Below are positions 1-7,288 of a stretch of 18,506 bases of DNA, piece by piece. Each line of letters starts with the position of its first letter. The stretch's first letter is position 1. Below the pieces are notes generated by a model. That model ran no database searches. It saw nothing but the letters and a program-made list of their open reading frames with translations, and was not told the origin of the DNA. Source of the DNA: an uncultured Allomuricauda sp. (GTDB taxonomy: Bacteria; Bacteroidota; Bacteroidia; Flavobacteriales; Flavobacteriaceae); the NCBI GenBank assembly GCA_937911965.1, contig CALDPL010000477.1:1-18506 (forward strand), in the 5' to 3' direction. The position numbers were made by a program, and so were the translations under genes.

Positions 1-180
1 TTCAAACTTCTTAAAAAGGATGGCTGGTTTGAAATTAAACAAAAAGGCAGCCACGTAATCATGAAACATCCAACAAAGCCTGAACAATTAACTGTTCCCA
101 AGCATGCAGGAAAGGAGGTTAAAAAAGGTTTATTGACTGCTATACTGAAACAGGCGAACATTAAAACAACAAAGCGATGA
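1..180 (+). CDS. hicA: HicA-family mRNA interferase toxin, 5' end cut off by window
   Basis: The frame is open from base 1 and ends at TGA 178-180, leaving the C-terminal 59 residues. The stretch KGSHVIMKHP holds the glycine-serine-histidine motif of HicA toxins. These are small double-stranded-RNA-binding-fold ribonucleases that cut mRNA, and the histidine is the catalytic residue. The following lysine-rich tail (PKHAGKEVKKG, then AILKQA) is also typical, where the family ends with a helix after the words 'hygkel.kgtl..ilkqa'. HicA proteins are usually 60-85 residues, so only about 10-20 residues are missing upstream. The stop overlaps the start of hicB by four bases (ATGA), which fits translational coupling of toxin and antitoxin. 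The promoter lies outside the window. Confidence 0.85.
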   Translation, partial: FKLLKKDGWFEIKQKGSHVIMKHPTKPEQLTVPKHAGKEVKKGLLTAILKQANIKTTKR

Positions 181-569
181 AAAAGCCAAAGATTAAAATA
201 ACAGTAACCAAAGAAGATACCGGGTATAGTGCCAATACTTTGGTGAAAGACAACTTTATAGCAACAGAAGCCGAAACCTTTGAGGAGCTTAAAGCCAATG
301 TTTTGGAAGTCGTCAACTTTACTTTTGAGAATGAAGGTTTTGATTACAATATCGAGGAAATACAATTTGAATATGACCTTGAAAGTTTCTTTGACTTTTA
401 CAAAGTTATCAATGCAAAAGCACTTTCTGAACGTATAGGTATGAATCAAAGTTTGTTGGCTCAATATATTAAAGGCATTAAAAAACCATCCAGCTCCCAA
501 ACAAAACGCATTTTGCTAGGGGTTCAACAAATTGGTAGAGAACTTTCCGAAGTACGTTTTTTGCTCTAA
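177..569 (+). CDS. hicB: HicB-family antitoxin with C-terminal HTH
   Basis: This 130-residue protein follows hicA with an ATGA overlap. Residues 1-70 fit the partial RNase-H-like HicB fold, with alternating strands and the segment ATEAETFEELKANVLEVV, which matches the HicB 'tcGdTleEAlenlkeal' helix. Residues 80-115 form a helix-turn-helix (LSERIGMNQSLLAQYIKG then KKPS) of the kind used for operator binding. HicB neutralises HicA by masking its active site, and the complex normally represses its own promoter. The gene is AT-rich like its surroundings and unlike the DNA beyond about 2.4 kb, so the pair probably arrived by transfer. The family call is firm; whether the pair is active cannot be judged without the hicA start. 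Confidence 0.85.
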   Translation: MKKPKIKITVTKEDTGYSANTLVKDNFIATEAETFEELKANVLEVVNFTFENEGFDYNIEEIQFEYDLESFFDFYKVINAKALSERIGMNQSLLAQYIKGIKKPSSSQTKRILLGVQQIGRELSEVRFLL

Positions 570-648
570 ATAAGGGCATGGCTCCCACTTTTTTGATGAA
601 AAAATGCATTATGGTCTTTAATCCTAAGAAGTATTAAAAAAAATTACC

Positions 649-814
649 ATGACAAACAGAGCTAAACAAATTAAAGGATAAGATTTTAAAAGGGCTTGAA
701 AAGGTCTACGAGAGACTCATTGAATTCAAATAGGAAAAAAACAGTGAACTAGTATTCATACAGGGCGATAAAATAGTGAAAATCAAGCCGATTGATGCCA
801 TGGAGAAAAATTAA
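649..814 (+). pseudogene. Broken small gene of unknown function
   Basis: An ATG at 649 opens a frame that stops after ten codons (TAA 679-681). In the adjacent frame a protein-like sequence runs from about 653, interrupted only by one TAG at 731-733. It reads ELNKLKDKILKGLEKVYERL then IEFK, stop, then EKNSELVFIQGDKIVKIKP, ending at TAA 812-814. A charged amphipathic helix followed by a short beta hairpin looks like a real small protein of about 54 residues. A one-base shift near 655-660 plus one AAG- or GAG-to-TAG change would restore it. I do not recognise the family. It sits just downstream of hicAB in the AT-rich segment. The rest of the 570-882 gap shows nothing else I can support. Confidence 0.5.
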
Positions 815-882
815 CACATTATATATGTTCCTTTGGGAGACTAAATAGTCCCAGTGAGAAACGAATACGGTGGGTCTGAAAT

Positions 883-1431
883 CTAAACTCTGTCCTCCCT
901 TTCAGCACGCTTATACCGGAGTTGGGTCAGTCCCGATTCAAACGATTTTGCACTGATAAAATCAAGTTGTTGTTCAGGTCTGTTGTCTTTGAACAGCCTA
1001 GTTCCGTTACCTAGAAAAATAGGTATAACCGAAATTATATACTCATCGATCAAGTCGTGCTTCATTAGTTCATTGATAATTTCGGCTCCACCGTCACAAT
1101 AAATATTTTTGCCTTTCTCCGATTTTAATCGATTTACCAAGCCCGTAAGTTCCCCGGAATAAAATGTAGTTCTGTCAATGCTTGGTCTTTCGGTCCTTGT
1201 AATTACATAAACGTCTCGTTGTCCATTGTCGTAATGGGAAGGGCCAATCTCCTTGAGCACATAATCATAGGTTTTTCTACCGAGAATTATGGTGTCAATA
1301 TCGGCCGTAAATTCTGCGTATCCGTAATCCTCTCCTTCTTTTTCAACCAATTTCAGAAAACTTAGATCATCATTGGGTTTTGCAATGTAGCCGTCCAAAC
1401 TAGTGGCTATGAAAAGTGATAATTTTCGCAT
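883..1431 (-). CDS. Dihydrofolate reductase family protein (RibD C-terminal domain)
   Basis: The 182-residue protein starts MRKLSLFIATSLDGYIAKP, the typical first strand and 'aaSLDGyIA' loop of the stand-alone RibD_C/DHFR-like proteins (YwjB/YyaP type). Later landmarks are DTIILGRKTYDYV (the LGRkTye helix), the strand DVYVITR, KNIYCDGGAEIINELMKHDL (the 'i.i.GGa.l...ll..gLiDEl' NADPH-binding segment) and DEYIISVIPIFLGNGTRLF, the family's PV.LG.G..LF motif. It probably binds NAD(P)H and reduces a pterin- or flavin-pathway-like substrate; the true substrate is unknown, and members cannot be assumed to have folate reductase activity. It is monocistronic and opposite to hicAB. Length is normal and the gene looks intact, unlike both its neighbours. 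Confidence 0.85.
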   Translation of the reverse strand: MRKLSLFIATSLDGYIAKPNDDLSFLKLVEKEGEDYGYAEFTADIDTIILGRKTYDYVLKEIGPSHYDNGQRDVYVITRTERPSIDRTTFYSGELTGLVNRLKSEKGKNIYCDGGAEIINELMKHDLIDEYIISVIPIFLGNGTRLFKDNRPEQQLDFISAKSFESGLTQLRYKRAEREDRV

Positions 1432-1692
1432 TGAGGTCTATGTTTTATTTTTTTGTTCCAAATTGTATTTGACTTTTTGTCTGACAGCCAACAGTACGAG
1501 TTTTGTGTTCGGTCAGGAATTTTGGCCGTGAAATTCATCCCAATAAATTACAGTCGAGATTATGTGGTTTTGTGTCTGGCTAAACTTATTATTGGGATTA
1601 TTTTTCTGAAAACAAAATTGAGAGCGGCCGGCATTTGTTGGTCGAAAACGGATGTGCCCTCCAGGGGTTAAGCCGCTGTTGTGCAATGGTTA

Positions 1693-2230
1693 TTATTTGA
1701 TTTTCAATGAGTTCATGATTTAGTGAGCTGTTTCCGTCCAATCTTCTATGTCCTTTTCAGTACAATTGAATGTACAGAGTAGAAGTTGATCATTTAGGTC
1801 AGTAAAAAACAGAAGGTTATATATTTTTGTGTCAATGGCCGGTGTTATAACTTCCAAGTATCCAATTTTTCTCCCATTTATTTCTTGTGTTCCCTTATTT
1901 TTCCATTCAGCACTTGGATAGGCACTTTTAAAAGAATTTTCAATCAATTCCACATAGGCCTCAATTAAGCTTTGGTCCATTTTGTTTTGAGTCAAATTAA
2001 AACCGACATTTATTCCCCCCCGATTCATTCGTGTATACCACGGTAGGCCTTCTTTCAGAAGGATATTTTAGTTTCATCATGTCTTCGGACATAAAATCAA
2101 ATTCTGATGGAAATTTGATTTCAACTCGATCATTTAGGATTGATTTTGTTTCGAGCTCAATCTGTGCGATTGTCAAGGATAGAAGTGGTAAAGCAAATAT
2201 TGTAAGTATAGCGGTCTTGAAGTTGGTCAT
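1693..2230 (-). pseudogene. Secreted protein of unknown function, frameshifted and with an early stop
   Basis: Reading from ATG 2230 the protein has a clear signal peptide (MTNFKTAILTIFALPLLSLT, cleavage likely after IA) and continues to PTVVYTNES. At a run of seven G on the minus strand (2015-2021) the frame is lost. With six G it would read on as GGINVGFNLTQNKMDQSLIE through to EDWTETAH. A TAA at 1720-1722 stops it there, but the same frame continues IMNSLKIK to TAA 1693-1695, which looks like the original C-terminus. The intact product would be about 178 residues, a periplasmic or surface protein. The pattern (KFPSEF near the start, a 'GyLEviTPAiDTKIYNLlff' core) resembles small DUF1795/DcrB-like domains, but that is only an impression. 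Two separate lesions favour true decay over one sequencing error. Confidence 0.65.
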
Positions 2231-2283
2231 TCCAAATTGGTTTTTGAAGTTGTTGAATATACTGGGTCTCTAAGTTAAGCACA

Positions 2284-2382
2284 ATGAACAAAGAATCCTT
2301 AACGGGATACCAAGAAAATAGAAAGATTTACAGTAAAGTGTTCAAACAAAAAGCGGTATATAATTCCTATCATTTTTGGTAG
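2284..2382 (+). mobile_element. 5' remnant of an IS3-type transposase OrfA gene
   Basis: A 32-codon frame begins at ATG 2284 and stops at TAG 2380-2382. It contains RKIYSKVFKQKAV followed by YNSY, closely matching the start of IS3-family OrfA proteins in Bacteroidota, which begin RKIYskeFKekAV.lsy before a helix-turn-helix. After NSYH the resemblance ends, so only the first strand and helix are left and the element is dead. I could not find terminal inverted repeats or a target duplication in the flanks. It lies close to the point where base composition changes. The rest of the gap (2231-2283 and 2383-2560) holds no further coding signal; it must contain the promoter of the gene at 2561, but I could not place one. 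Confidence 0.5.
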
Positions 2383-2560
2383 ACGATAAGTTTAAAAACA
2401 ATTTTGATAACGAGCCTCTAAAATGAAGGCAGTATAAATTCAACCCTTAGGTTCTTGCCATGGCTCCTTGACCAATTGAGCCAACAATCGATGCAAACAG
2501 GTCAATGACAATGCCCCGGGAACCTTATCTTGACCCATTCAGGTATTAAAAGTCAGGGAA

Positions 2561-2965
2561 ATGGGTGTCATCGCAACAAACAAGAACGAAATCAGGTTTT
2601 ACTACAGTTCATTGTCATCAATAGGCAAACAGGCCATGGCCTTTATTCTGGCCTCGGATAAGAAGGTACTGGCCATAGATGTGTCCAAAACCAAGGTCAC
2701 GGGCACACAATGGGTGGAACTTGCCAATGGCCTGGGCATGGAGGTCTACCAGTTGATCGACACGGACCACCCCGATTTTATAAACCGCTACGGTACCGAG
2801 CTCAGAATCGATGACCAGCACGACTGGTTGAAGATCCTGGAAAAGAACCCGTCGGTCCTCCAACGTCCCATAATTGTGAACGGGACGACTTTTGTTCAGA
2901 TCGTTAAACCCCCGGATGTAAAAGTGTTTTTGGATCGGGAGAGTACCCATAACCACGGAGATTGA
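2561..2965 (+). CDS. ArsC/Spx-fold protein lacking the catalytic cysteine
   Basis: The 134-residue protein has the layout of the ArsC/Spx/YffB thioredoxin-like family: an N-terminal strand IRFYYSS, a helix, VLAIDVSKTKVTGTQWVELA in place of the insert, then LKILEKNPSVLQRPIIVNG, where 'np.lLqRPIv..g' is the family's most conserved block (about residues 92-108). In arsenate reductases a cysteine sits in the first loop (YHNPrCSkSR). Here the loop is YSSLSSIGKQ (15-24), so the cysteine is a serine and no other cysteine exists in the protein. It therefore cannot act as a thiol reductase. Flavobacteria commonly carry this cysteine-less form, so it is probably a real, non-redox member of unknown role. 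A weak hairpin (2968-2981) follows the stop. Confidence 0.75.
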   Translation: MGVIATNKNEIRFYYSSLSSIGKQAMAFILASDKKVLAIDVSKTKVTGTQWVELANGLGMEVYQLIDTDHPDFINRYGTELRIDDQHDWLKILEKNPSVLQRPIIVNGTTFVQIVKPPDVKVFLDRESTHNHGD

Positions 2966-3159
2966 TCCGGTATTCTTACCGTGACCCCAAATCGGCCATG
3001 TCCTTTAAAAGTCGGAATTTTGACCCTATCGATCAAAGCGTTTTGAAGCCCCGAAAATTAATCTTACTTTTATTTCATCATAAAACGGGGTGCCCAATTC
3101 TAGGCTGAGAATATACTCGAAGACTGGGCAGATAATGCTGGCCAAGGAATTTATGATAG

Positions 3160-3199
3160 CAAAGGGAACTAACATGTGTTTCACATACAGTTCCCTTTG
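3160..3199. terminator. Two-way terminator-like hairpin between convergent genes
   Basis: An 11-bp perfect inverted repeat (CAAAGGGAACT at 3160-3170, AGTTCCCTTTG at 3189-3199) encloses a second 5-bp stem (ATGTG 3174-3178, CACAT 3182-3186). On the plus strand it is followed by a T-rich tail (TGTTTTC). It lies in the 295-bp gap between the ArsC-like gene (plus) and surE (minus), whose 3' ends face each other, so it may stop transcripts from both sides. The T-tract on the minus side is poor. Nothing else convincing is seen in 2966-3260. Confidence 0.45.
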
Positions 3200-3260
3200 T
3201 GTTTTCATACACTTCCCCAAAAACCCTTGACTACCCCCTCTACCTGGACAACACTACAAC

Positions 3261-3998
3261 TCACTTGGAGCGTTCCTTCCGGGTCTTTTCGAGATAATCG
3301 GAATCCGTGAGGTCGAGTATCATCGGGGTGATGCTGGTCTTTCCCGTTTTGATGGCCCAGCGGTCCGAACCCCGTTCTTCGGGTTCTATGGGGATCACGG
3401 TAAACCAATAGAGCGGTCTTCCCTTAAGGTCATTTTGGGTCATCACCTTTCCATCGTACTGTCTTACGGACTGTTTGGTCCACGCGATGTCACCCAAAGG
3501 GTGCCTTGGAAAATTGATGTTGAGCAGTTCCAACTCCTTGAGTTGGATGACCTCGTCCAGGGCATTCTGAACGAAGGGTTGTAGAATTTTAAAATCGGTT
3601 TCGGATTCCCCGATGGAAACACTCAGGGCAATCCCCCGAACCCCAAAGAGAACGGCTTGTCGGGCAGCGGAAAGCGTGCCCGAATGCCAGGCTGAATTTC
3701 CCAGGTTGGAACCTAGGTTGATGCCCGAGAGCACCAGGTCGATATCCTCAAAAAGATGGAGCCCCAATGCCACACAATCCGATGGGGTTCCATTTACCCT
3801 ATAGGCCCTGATGTTCTCAAAGTGGATGGGGGAGGTCTTGTATGTTATGGGCCTGGACGAAGTAATGGCCTGGCCCATGGAGGACTGTTCCACATCGGGT
3901 GCCATAACGATTACCTCCCCGTAGCGCGTTGCCTGTTGGGCCAAACACGAAATGCCCGGACTGTATATTCCATCATCGTTCGTTACCAAAATCTTCAT
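3261..3998 (-). CDS. surE: 5'/3'-nucleotidase SurE (survival protein)
   Basis: SurE removes phosphate from nucleoside monophosphates and short polyphosphates in the cytoplasm and is metal dependent. The 245-residue protein begins MKILVTNDDGIYSPGI; the aspartates at 8 and 9 are metal ligands. APDVEQSSMG (33-42) carries the ligand serine, VNGTPSDCVALGL (68-80) is the substrate loop, and LVLSGINLGSNLG (88-100) includes the ligand asparagine at 94. HSGTLSAARQA (105-115) completes the signature. The open frame runs upstream to 4502, but that part overlaps the lipid-kinase gene on the other strand and has no SurE character, so the start is placed at 3998 directly before MKIL. Length is normal. It is divergent from the lipid kinase (151-bp shared upstream region). 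Confidence 0.93.
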   Translation of the reverse strand: MKILVTNDDGIYSPGISCLAQQATRYGEVIVMAPDVEQSSMGQAITSSRPITYKTSPIHFENIRAYRVNGTPSDCVALGLHLFEDIDLVLSGINLGSNLGNSAWHSGTLSAARQAVLFGVRGIALSVSIGESETDFKILQPFVQNALDEVIQLKELELLNINFPRHPLGDIAWTKQSVRQYDGKVMTQNDLKGRPLYWFTVIPIEPEERGSDRWAIKTGKTSITPMILDLTDSDYLEKTRKERSK

Positions 3999-4149
3999 AA
4001 GCCATGGCTTTGTACTGAAATTACTAAATCTTTGACGCAATTCTCTTAAACCCAGGTTAAATCCCGGGAAAAAAGCGTATTTTGTAATGGGCATACCCTG
4101 AGAGACAACCCATGACCCACACCTGACATTCCTATAAACCGGAACTGTC

Positions 4150-5019
4150 ATGAATCGATTCAACATCATATACAACCCAACGGCCGGGAATGGGGACCAT
4201 TCCCCTGAGGCCCTGATCGAGCATTTCTCAAAAAAGGGCATTGTCGTGGAACCCATTTCCACCGATGATCCCGATTGGAAGACGTCACTTGTGCAATCCA
4301 TGGACCGAATCATGGTCGCGGGAGGGGACGGCACCGTCCATAAGGTGGCCGTTGAAATCCTGGAACAGGATTTGGACCTTCCCATGGGCATCCATCCCGT
4401 GGGAACGGCAAACAATATTTCAAGGACCCTGGAACACTTTGGGGAGCTCGGGAAACCGTCCCCCTTTGACGTGGGCAAAATCTCGGGTTTGAAAGAGCAC
4501 AATTATTTTATAGAAAGCCTGGGTTTCGGGCTGTTTCCCCACTTTGTAAAGGCCATTAAGGAGGCCGGGGACAAGGAAGACATCAAGCGGGACAAAAAAC
4601 GGATCGCCCAATTCCTGAAGGAGGTCATCGATGCGCACCAACCCAAAAAAACCACCATTTATCTGGACAAACTAAAGATAAAAGGAAGATTCCTGATGGT
4701 GGAACTGCTCAACATCAACTATATCGGTCCGAACCTGAACCTGGCCCCCAAAAGCCGCCCAGGGGATGGATATTTCCAATTGTGCCTGGTACCGGGGCAC
4801 CGGAAAAAGAAACTCAAGGATTTTATGGAACGGGCCCTATTCCAGGGAGTTCCAAATGATGGGGAGGTGGGAGGCTGGTTCCTTTGCCTGAGGTGCAAGA
4901 AAGTAAAGTTCAAGTCCAAGGACCCCCATTTCCATATTGACGATGGTCTGATCGATTATTCGGGAACCAAGATCAAACTGCGCAACCAGAAGGGGAGGCT
5001 CCGATTCATACCCTCTTGA
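4150..5019 (+). CDS. Diacylglycerol kinase family lipid kinase
   Basis: The 289-residue protein has the DAGK catalytic domain: NIIYNPTAGNG (5-15) for the first strand and phosphate loop, then MVAGGDGTVHKVA (55-67) with the nucleotide-binding GGDGT at 58-62, and LPMGIHPVGTANNISRTL, the 'lGiiPlGTaNdfAR.L' block. The C-terminal half has the beta-sandwich features of YegS/DgkB-type enzymes (YFIESLGFGLFP, the strand LMVELLNIN, and PHFHIDDGL near the end). It probably phosphorylates diacylglycerol or a related lipid from ATP at the membrane surface. It is soluble, with no membrane segment. Residue 82, normally 'aND', is asparagine-asparagine. The natural lipid is unknown. The 144-bp gap to the next gene has two short hairpins built on CCTTG/CAAGG. 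Confidence 0.88.
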   Translation: MNRFNIIYNPTAGNGDHSPEALIEHFSKKGIVVEPISTDDPDWKTSLVQSMDRIMVAGGDGTVHKVAVEILEQDLDLPMGIHPVGTANNISRTLEHFGELGKPSPFDVGKISGLKEHNYFIESLGFGLFPHFVKAIKEAGDKEDIKRDKKRIAQFLKEVIDAHQPKKTTIYLDKLKIKGRFLMVELLNINYIGPNLNLAPKSRPGDGYFQLCLVPGHRKKKLKDFMERALFQGVPNDGEVGGWFLCLRCKKVKFKSKDPHFHIDDGLIDYSGTKIKLRNQKGRLRFIPS

Positions 5020-5163
5020 CTTTTCTGATTTCATGGGCCTTGTCCCAAGGGACCGATTGCAATAAACTTTCCCTTGATATGGTCAAGGAGTTTCATGAAC
5101 GATTCCGTCTTTACGGGACGGGACCCATAAAAGGGATTCCCGAACCCCAAAAAATGCAACAAG

Positions 5164-6213
5164 ATGGAAAAGTACAGGGAACAAGAAAAAGAAGTGGTGG
5201 TCATCACCGGAAGCAGTGGTCTTCTGGGTTCTTCGTTGATATCGGCCCTGGCCCCGAAATACAGGATTGTGGGCCTGGATCTGGTACCTCCGATCCATGC
5301 CCAATTCCAGGCGGAATACGTGGTCTTCAATCTGGCCGATGAGAAATCCATCCTGGCCGCCATGGAGCGTATCCGATACGGCTATGGGAATAAGATCGCC
5401 TCGGTCATCCATTTGGCGGCCTATTATGATTTTGCCCAAAAGGACAGCCCCCGCTACCATGAGATCAATGTTGCGGGCACCGAAAAATTCATGGCACACC
5501 TACAGGATTTCGAACTGGAACAGATTCAGTTATCCAGTTCCAACCTGATCTACAGGCCCAGCCGACCCGGGCTCAAGATCGATGAGGACTGTCAGGTGGA
5601 GGCCAATTGGGGCTATCCGGAGTCAAAAGTCCTTACCGAAGAGCTCATCCGAGAGGAACGCAAGGGCATCCCTGTGGTATTTTTAAGAATTGCGGGGGTC
5701 TATACCGATTACGGACATTCCATTCCCATCGCCCAGCAGATCAAGCGCATTTACGATAAGGACCTGCTCGGTCATTTTTATTCAGGGAACACGGATCACG
5801 GGGATGTTTTTGTCCATTTGGAGGATGTGGTCCGGGCCGTTGAAACGGCAGTGGACAAGCGCCGGGAGCTCCCCGAGGAACTGGCACTGAACATCGGGGA
5901 GCCCGAATCCCCGACCTATCAAGAACTGCAGGATACCATTGGCAACCTGCTTCACGGCAAGGATTGGGAAACCTACGAACTGCCAAAGTCCCTGGCCAAG
6001 GCAGGCGCCTGGGTACGGGACCTTGTCGGGGATCCCTTTATCAAACCCTGGATGATCGATCGCGCCGGCTCCCATTACGAACTCGACATCGGAAGGGCCG
6101 GGAAGCATCTTAATTGGCGGCCAAGGCATCGAATCATGGATACCCTTCCCACGATGATCGGAAACCTAAAGGCCGATCCGGAACTGTGGTACAGCACCCA
6201 TAAATTGGACTGA
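5164..6213 (+). CDS. NAD(P)-dependent epimerase/dehydratase (extended SDR)
   Basis: A 349-residue extended short-chain dehydrogenase/reductase. VVVITGSSGLLGSSL (11-25) is the TGxxGxxG dinucleotide loop, VIHLAAYYDF (81-90) the 'hlAA' strand, SSSNLIY (124-130) holds the catalytic serine and YPESK (151-155) the Tyr-x-x-x-Lys pair. FVHLEDVVRAVETAV is the typical segment before the substrate domain. It should change the stereochemistry or dehydrate a nucleotide-sugar-like substrate, but nothing fixes which one. The VKOR-like gene starts three bases after its stop and the SPW gene follows, so the three are probably one transcript. Its role in that operon is likely envelope related. An earlier ATG at 5154 is out of frame, supporting the chosen start. 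Confidence 0.88.
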   Translation: MEKYREQEKEVVVITGSSGLLGSSLISALAPKYRIVGLDLVPPIHAQFQAEYVVFNLADEKSILAAMERIRYGYGNKIASVIHLAAYYDFAQKDSPRYHEINVAGTEKFMAHLQDFELEQIQLSSSNLIYRPSRPGLKIDEDCQVEANWGYPESKVLTEELIREERKGIPVVFLRIAGVYTDYGHSIPIAQQIKRIYDKDLLGHFYSGNTDHGDVFVHLEDVVRAVETAVDKRRELPEELALNIGEPESPTYQELQDTIGNLLHGKDWETYELPKSLAKAGAWVRDLVGDPFIKPWMIDRAGSHYELDIGRAGKHLNWRPRHRIMDTLPTMIGNLKADPELWYSTHKLD

Positions 6214-6216
6214 CAA

Positions 6217-6780
6217 ATGATAAAAAAAGCTGAACGGATACCGCCCGGTTGGGACTACAACCCAGCGACCTGGAACCAGCGGATCCCCATCGTGGTACTG
6301 GCGATCCTGGGATTTGGAATTGCCCTTTATCTTTCCCTTTATCAATTGGAGGTGATCCCGGAGGTATGGGAACCCTTCTTCGGGTCGGGCAGTCGGACCA
6401 TCCTGAACTCCAAGATATCCCATTTGCTGCCCATACCCGATGCTGCCTTGGGTGCCTTTGGGTATCTGGTCGATGCCGTGGCCGGGCTGATCGGAGGGAC
6501 CCACCGTTGGCGAAGGATGCCTTGGATCGTGATCGTGTTCGGCCTGGCGGTGGGCCCCTTGGGGTTGGTGAGCGTCCTTTTGGTGGTACTGCAACCCGTG
6601 CTTTTCTCGGCCTGGTGCACCCTCTGCCTTGGCTCTGCCGTCATTTCCGTGATCATGATCGGTCCGGCAATGGACGAAATGTTGGCCGGCCTGCAATACC
6701 TCAAGCGGGCCAAAAGCTCCAATGCCTCCACCTGGAGGATCTTTTGGGGAATGAAACAAGAGTATAAAAAAGTGGGCTGA
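6217..6780 (+). CDS. Vitamin K epoxide reductase (VKOR)-family membrane protein
   Basis: A 187-residue membrane protein with four hydrophobic helices (about 23-44, 74-93, 103-128, 136-152). The CxxC motif CTLC at 134-137, preceded by SAW at the end of a helix, is the quinone-site redox pair of VKOR proteins. VKOR enzymes take electrons from periplasmic thiols and pass them to quinone. The first loop usually has a second cysteine pair; here that stretch reads FFGSGSRTILNSKIS (54-68), with serines and no cysteine. So electrons cannot pass through the usual loop pair, and a partner must reduce CTLC directly, or the protein has another role. It is encoded between the epimerase and the SPW protein, an arrangement I have met in other bacteria but cannot verify here. 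Confidence 0.82.
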   Translation: MIKKAERIPPGWDYNPATWNQRIPIVVLAILGFGIALYLSLYQLEVIPEVWEPFFGSGSRTILNSKISHLLPIPDAALGAFGYLVDAVAGLIGGTHRWRRMPWIVIVFGLAVGPLGLVSVLLVVLQPVLFSAWCTLCLGSAVISVIMIGPAMDEMLAGLQYLKRAKSSNASTWRIFWGMKQEYKKVG

Positions 6781-6806
6781 AAATCCACGACCCCAAACCT
6801 ATCACT

Positions 6807-7178
6807 ATGTGGGCACGAGCACTTATAATAATTCTGGGAATTTGGCTGATGGCCGCCCCCGACCTTTTGGGATACGGCCCCATGGCCGCCCACAACGGCC
6901 ATATCGTAGGCCCCCTCTTGATCAGTTTTTCCACCATTTCACTTTGGGAGGCCACCGATATGGTACGCAAATGGAATTATCCCTTGGGTCTTTGGTTGCT
7001 TTTGGCCCCTTGGATCCTGGGATACGGAGTCGGTATGGCCATGGCAAGCGATATGTTTTCGGGCGTGTCGGTACTGCTCCTATCCAAAGTGGGGATAACC
7101 ATAAAAAACCGATATGGGGGAGGCTGGTCCTCCCTATGGGGCAAGGGGCCAGGTTCTGTGGATCAGGGGAAGGAATGA
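6807..7178 (+). CDS. SPW-repeat membrane protein
   Basis: This 123-residue protein has two copies of the SPW repeat, a helix pair built around 'G.WL..sPW.LGy': GIWLMAAPDLLGYG (11-24) and GLWLLLAPWILGYG (61-74). In each the usual serine before proline is alanine. Four hydrophobic segments (about 4-22, 31-47, 58-73, 84-98) predict an inner-membrane protein with a basic C-terminal tail. The family has no established biochemical activity. It starts 26 bp after the VKOR-like gene on the same strand and is the last member of that operon. A 212-bp gap follows, carrying a long inverted repeat. Confidence 0.83.
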   Translation: MWARALIIILGIWLMAAPDLLGYGPMAAHNGHIVGPLLISFSTISLWEATDMVRKWNYPLGLWLLLAPWILGYGVGMAMASDMFSGVSVLLLSKVGITIKNRYGGGWSSLWGKGPGSVDQGKE

Positions 7179-7288
7179 ACAGGGGCCAAGTTCATTGGGA
7201 CAAAAAATAGAATCGAAAGCGGCAATGCCATTTATGTTCGTGACCTACTTTTAAAATTGTAATCGAAGGACGATTCCACGGAACATAT

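Noticed and set aside
1453..1671. 72-codon plus-strand frame
   Set aside because: It begins inside the upstream region of the DHFR-like gene, has no recognisable domain and an abrupt polar end.
1621..1695. Integron attC-like site (inverted AGCGGC/GCCGCT with GTTGTGC)
   Set aside because: The core does not fit GTTRRRY, there is a single copy, and no integrase is present.
2031..2273. 80-codon plus-strand frame opposite the broken secreted-protein gene
   Set aside because: The minus strand carries a signal peptide and continuous protein-like sequence; this is its shadow.
3026..3220. 64-codon minus-strand frame with a hydrophobic middle
   Set aside because: It contains the 3160-3199 hairpin, which better explains the region as a terminator between convergent genes, and I recognise no family.
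3999..4502. Upstream extension of the surE frame (168 extra residues)
   Set aside because: It overlaps the lipid-kinase gene on the other strand, and SurE proteins begin at MKIL with the NDDG motif within ten residues.
7245..7254. Decamer CTACTTTTAA shared with 17488-17497, both upstream of genes
   Set aside because: Many 10-base matches are expected by chance in 18.5 kb, and neither copy has a matching -33 element at the right distance.
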